A stretch of DNA of 17,453 nt from Ichthyophonus hoferi. Its lineage: Eukaryota > Opisthokonta > Ichthyosporea > Ichthyophonida > Ichthyophonidae. Every line of letters begins with the position of its first letter. Positions within the stretch are counted from its first letter, which is position 1. The DNA is taken from assembly GCA_002751075.1 (NCBI GenBank), contig NAOQ01000410.1:43814-61266 (forward strand), in the 5' to 3' direction. A program made the position numbers and the translations under genes. A model generated the notes under the pieces. The model ran no database searches and was not told the origin of the DNA. It saw only the letters and a list, made by a program, of their open reading frames with translations. This document shows positions 16,833 through 17,453 of this stretch, piece by piece.

Positions 16833-17340
16833 TGTTCTATATCCGTGATAATCCAGATCTTGCCATCATTTTCTTACCAGGAGATCCGGTATTATTGGGA
16901 TTATCATATGCTGATTTTATGGGATCTCCCGATTCCTTAAAATGCACCTCTTGGAGAAGCACAAAACAGACGTTACATGCATTAAGTTTAGCAGAATCTG
17001 AGTTCATAGCTCTCACCAAAGTATCAAAGGAGATTATATGGTTGGGTTACCTTCTGGAGGAATAAGGTCAATCAAATCCGTTCCCTGTCAAGATCCTGGG
17101 TGATAACAAGGCCAGTATTATGATGGGAGAGGCAGTGACGCTGGGATCAAGGACAAAGCACATTGACTGCGCGAGTGTTTTGTGCAAGAGTGTGTTGCTG
17201 TAGGAAAGGTGGTTCTTGACTATGTTGGTACAAAATTCAATACAGCCGATATATGCACAAAGGTGCTCACTGGAGCAGCATGGACCAACGCAGTAAGACT
17301 CGTGGAAATGAAGGACTGCTCAGACAGAAGGAAGATATAA
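16833..17340 (+). pseudogene. Copia RNase H remnant, second copy
   Basis: Contains a DNPDLAI connection, a SYADFMG segment, LAESEFIALTKVSKE (S.EAEY.Al..a.kE), a DNKASI segment and RTKHID, then the TADICTKVL tail. These are the RNase H landmarks in order, and they are better preserved than in the first copy. Fossil. Confidence 0.8.
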
Positions 17341-17381
17341 TATAGAATTTAAAATTGTACTAGGTGAAACCTGTGAGTTTC

Positions 17382-17389
17382 AAGAGGGG
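17382..17389 (+). promoter_or_regulatory. Polypurine tract of the second element
   Basis: AAGAGGGG immediately precedes C and the TG of the presumed LTR. This is the usual site that primes plus-strand DNA synthesis in LTR elements. Confidence 0.65.
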
Positions 17390-17390
17390 C

Positions 17391-17453
17391 TGTCAGAATT
17401 CAACTATTATCTTAAATGGAAAATAGTCTGTTCTGGTAAATTGTAAATTGTAA
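17391..17453 (+). repeat. Start of a 3' LTR (incomplete)
   Basis: Begins TGTCAGAATTC right after the polypurine tract, as Copia LTRs begin TG. The end lies beyond the window, and no second copy of this sequence was seen inside it. Confidence 0.55.

Larger units (their letters stand above)
16833..17453 (+). mobile_element. Second, related Copia element tail with polypurine tract and LTR start
   Basis: A second RNase H domain follows the first in the same orientation, diverged from it (same motifs, clearly different residues). After it come an A/G-rich polypurine tract and a TG that starts a presumed 3' LTR, cut by the window end. The sequence is a fossil with several breaks. It is either a separate element that lost its 5' part beside the first or an ancient tandem duplication. 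Confidence 0.75.

Noticed and set aside
1-17453. tRNA, rRNA, CRISPR or bacterial operon features
   Set aside because: None seen; direct repeats are short simple-sequence arrays without spacers, and the introns show a nuclear eukaryotic genome.

Overview
The window is AT-rich nuclear DNA from an intron-rich eukaryote that uses the standard genetic code. Introns are GT-AG with gtaagt-like donors and long pyrimidine tracts, and polyadenylation is AATAAA-like. An animal or a unicellular relative of animals fits best, because the main gene encodes a furin-type cleavage site, dense N-glycosylation and a type I membrane anchor. No base of the sequence fixes the species.

Positions 756-12649 hold the 3' part of one plus-strand gene that no single long reading frame reveals. 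I find 17 coding exons of 28 to 328 bases whose splice phases agree at every junction. They encode 681 residues of a type I membrane glycoprotein. Its parts, in order, are a beta-rich ectodomain with 12 cysteines and most of 16 N-glycosylation sequons, a basic RRKRR cleavage site, an acidic segment, a Ser/Thr-rich stalk without cysteine, one transmembrane helix with five cysteines, and a 46-residue tail carrying a YISL sorting motif. The 5' exons with the signal peptide lie upstream of the window. I do not recognise the family. Architecture alone suggests a processed cell-surface or gamete/adhesion protein. Exon 16, which holds the whole membrane anchor, can be skipped without changing frame, so a soluble form is possible.

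Positions 12650-14040 are mostly AT-rich spacer. They hold the polyadenylation signal, a weak minus-strand terminal-exon candidate with a Cys-rich tail (13244-13344), and two perfect hairpins side by side (13899-13959).

From about 14040 to the end the base composition rises in GC and the sequence is an old, broken Ty1/Copia LTR-retrotransposon with nucleocapsid-like, protease, reverse transcriptase and RNase H remains. A second related but diverged element tail (RNase H, polypurine tract, start of an LTR) follows in the same orientation and runs off the window. The two elements are fossils and show no functional link with the glycoprotein gene.
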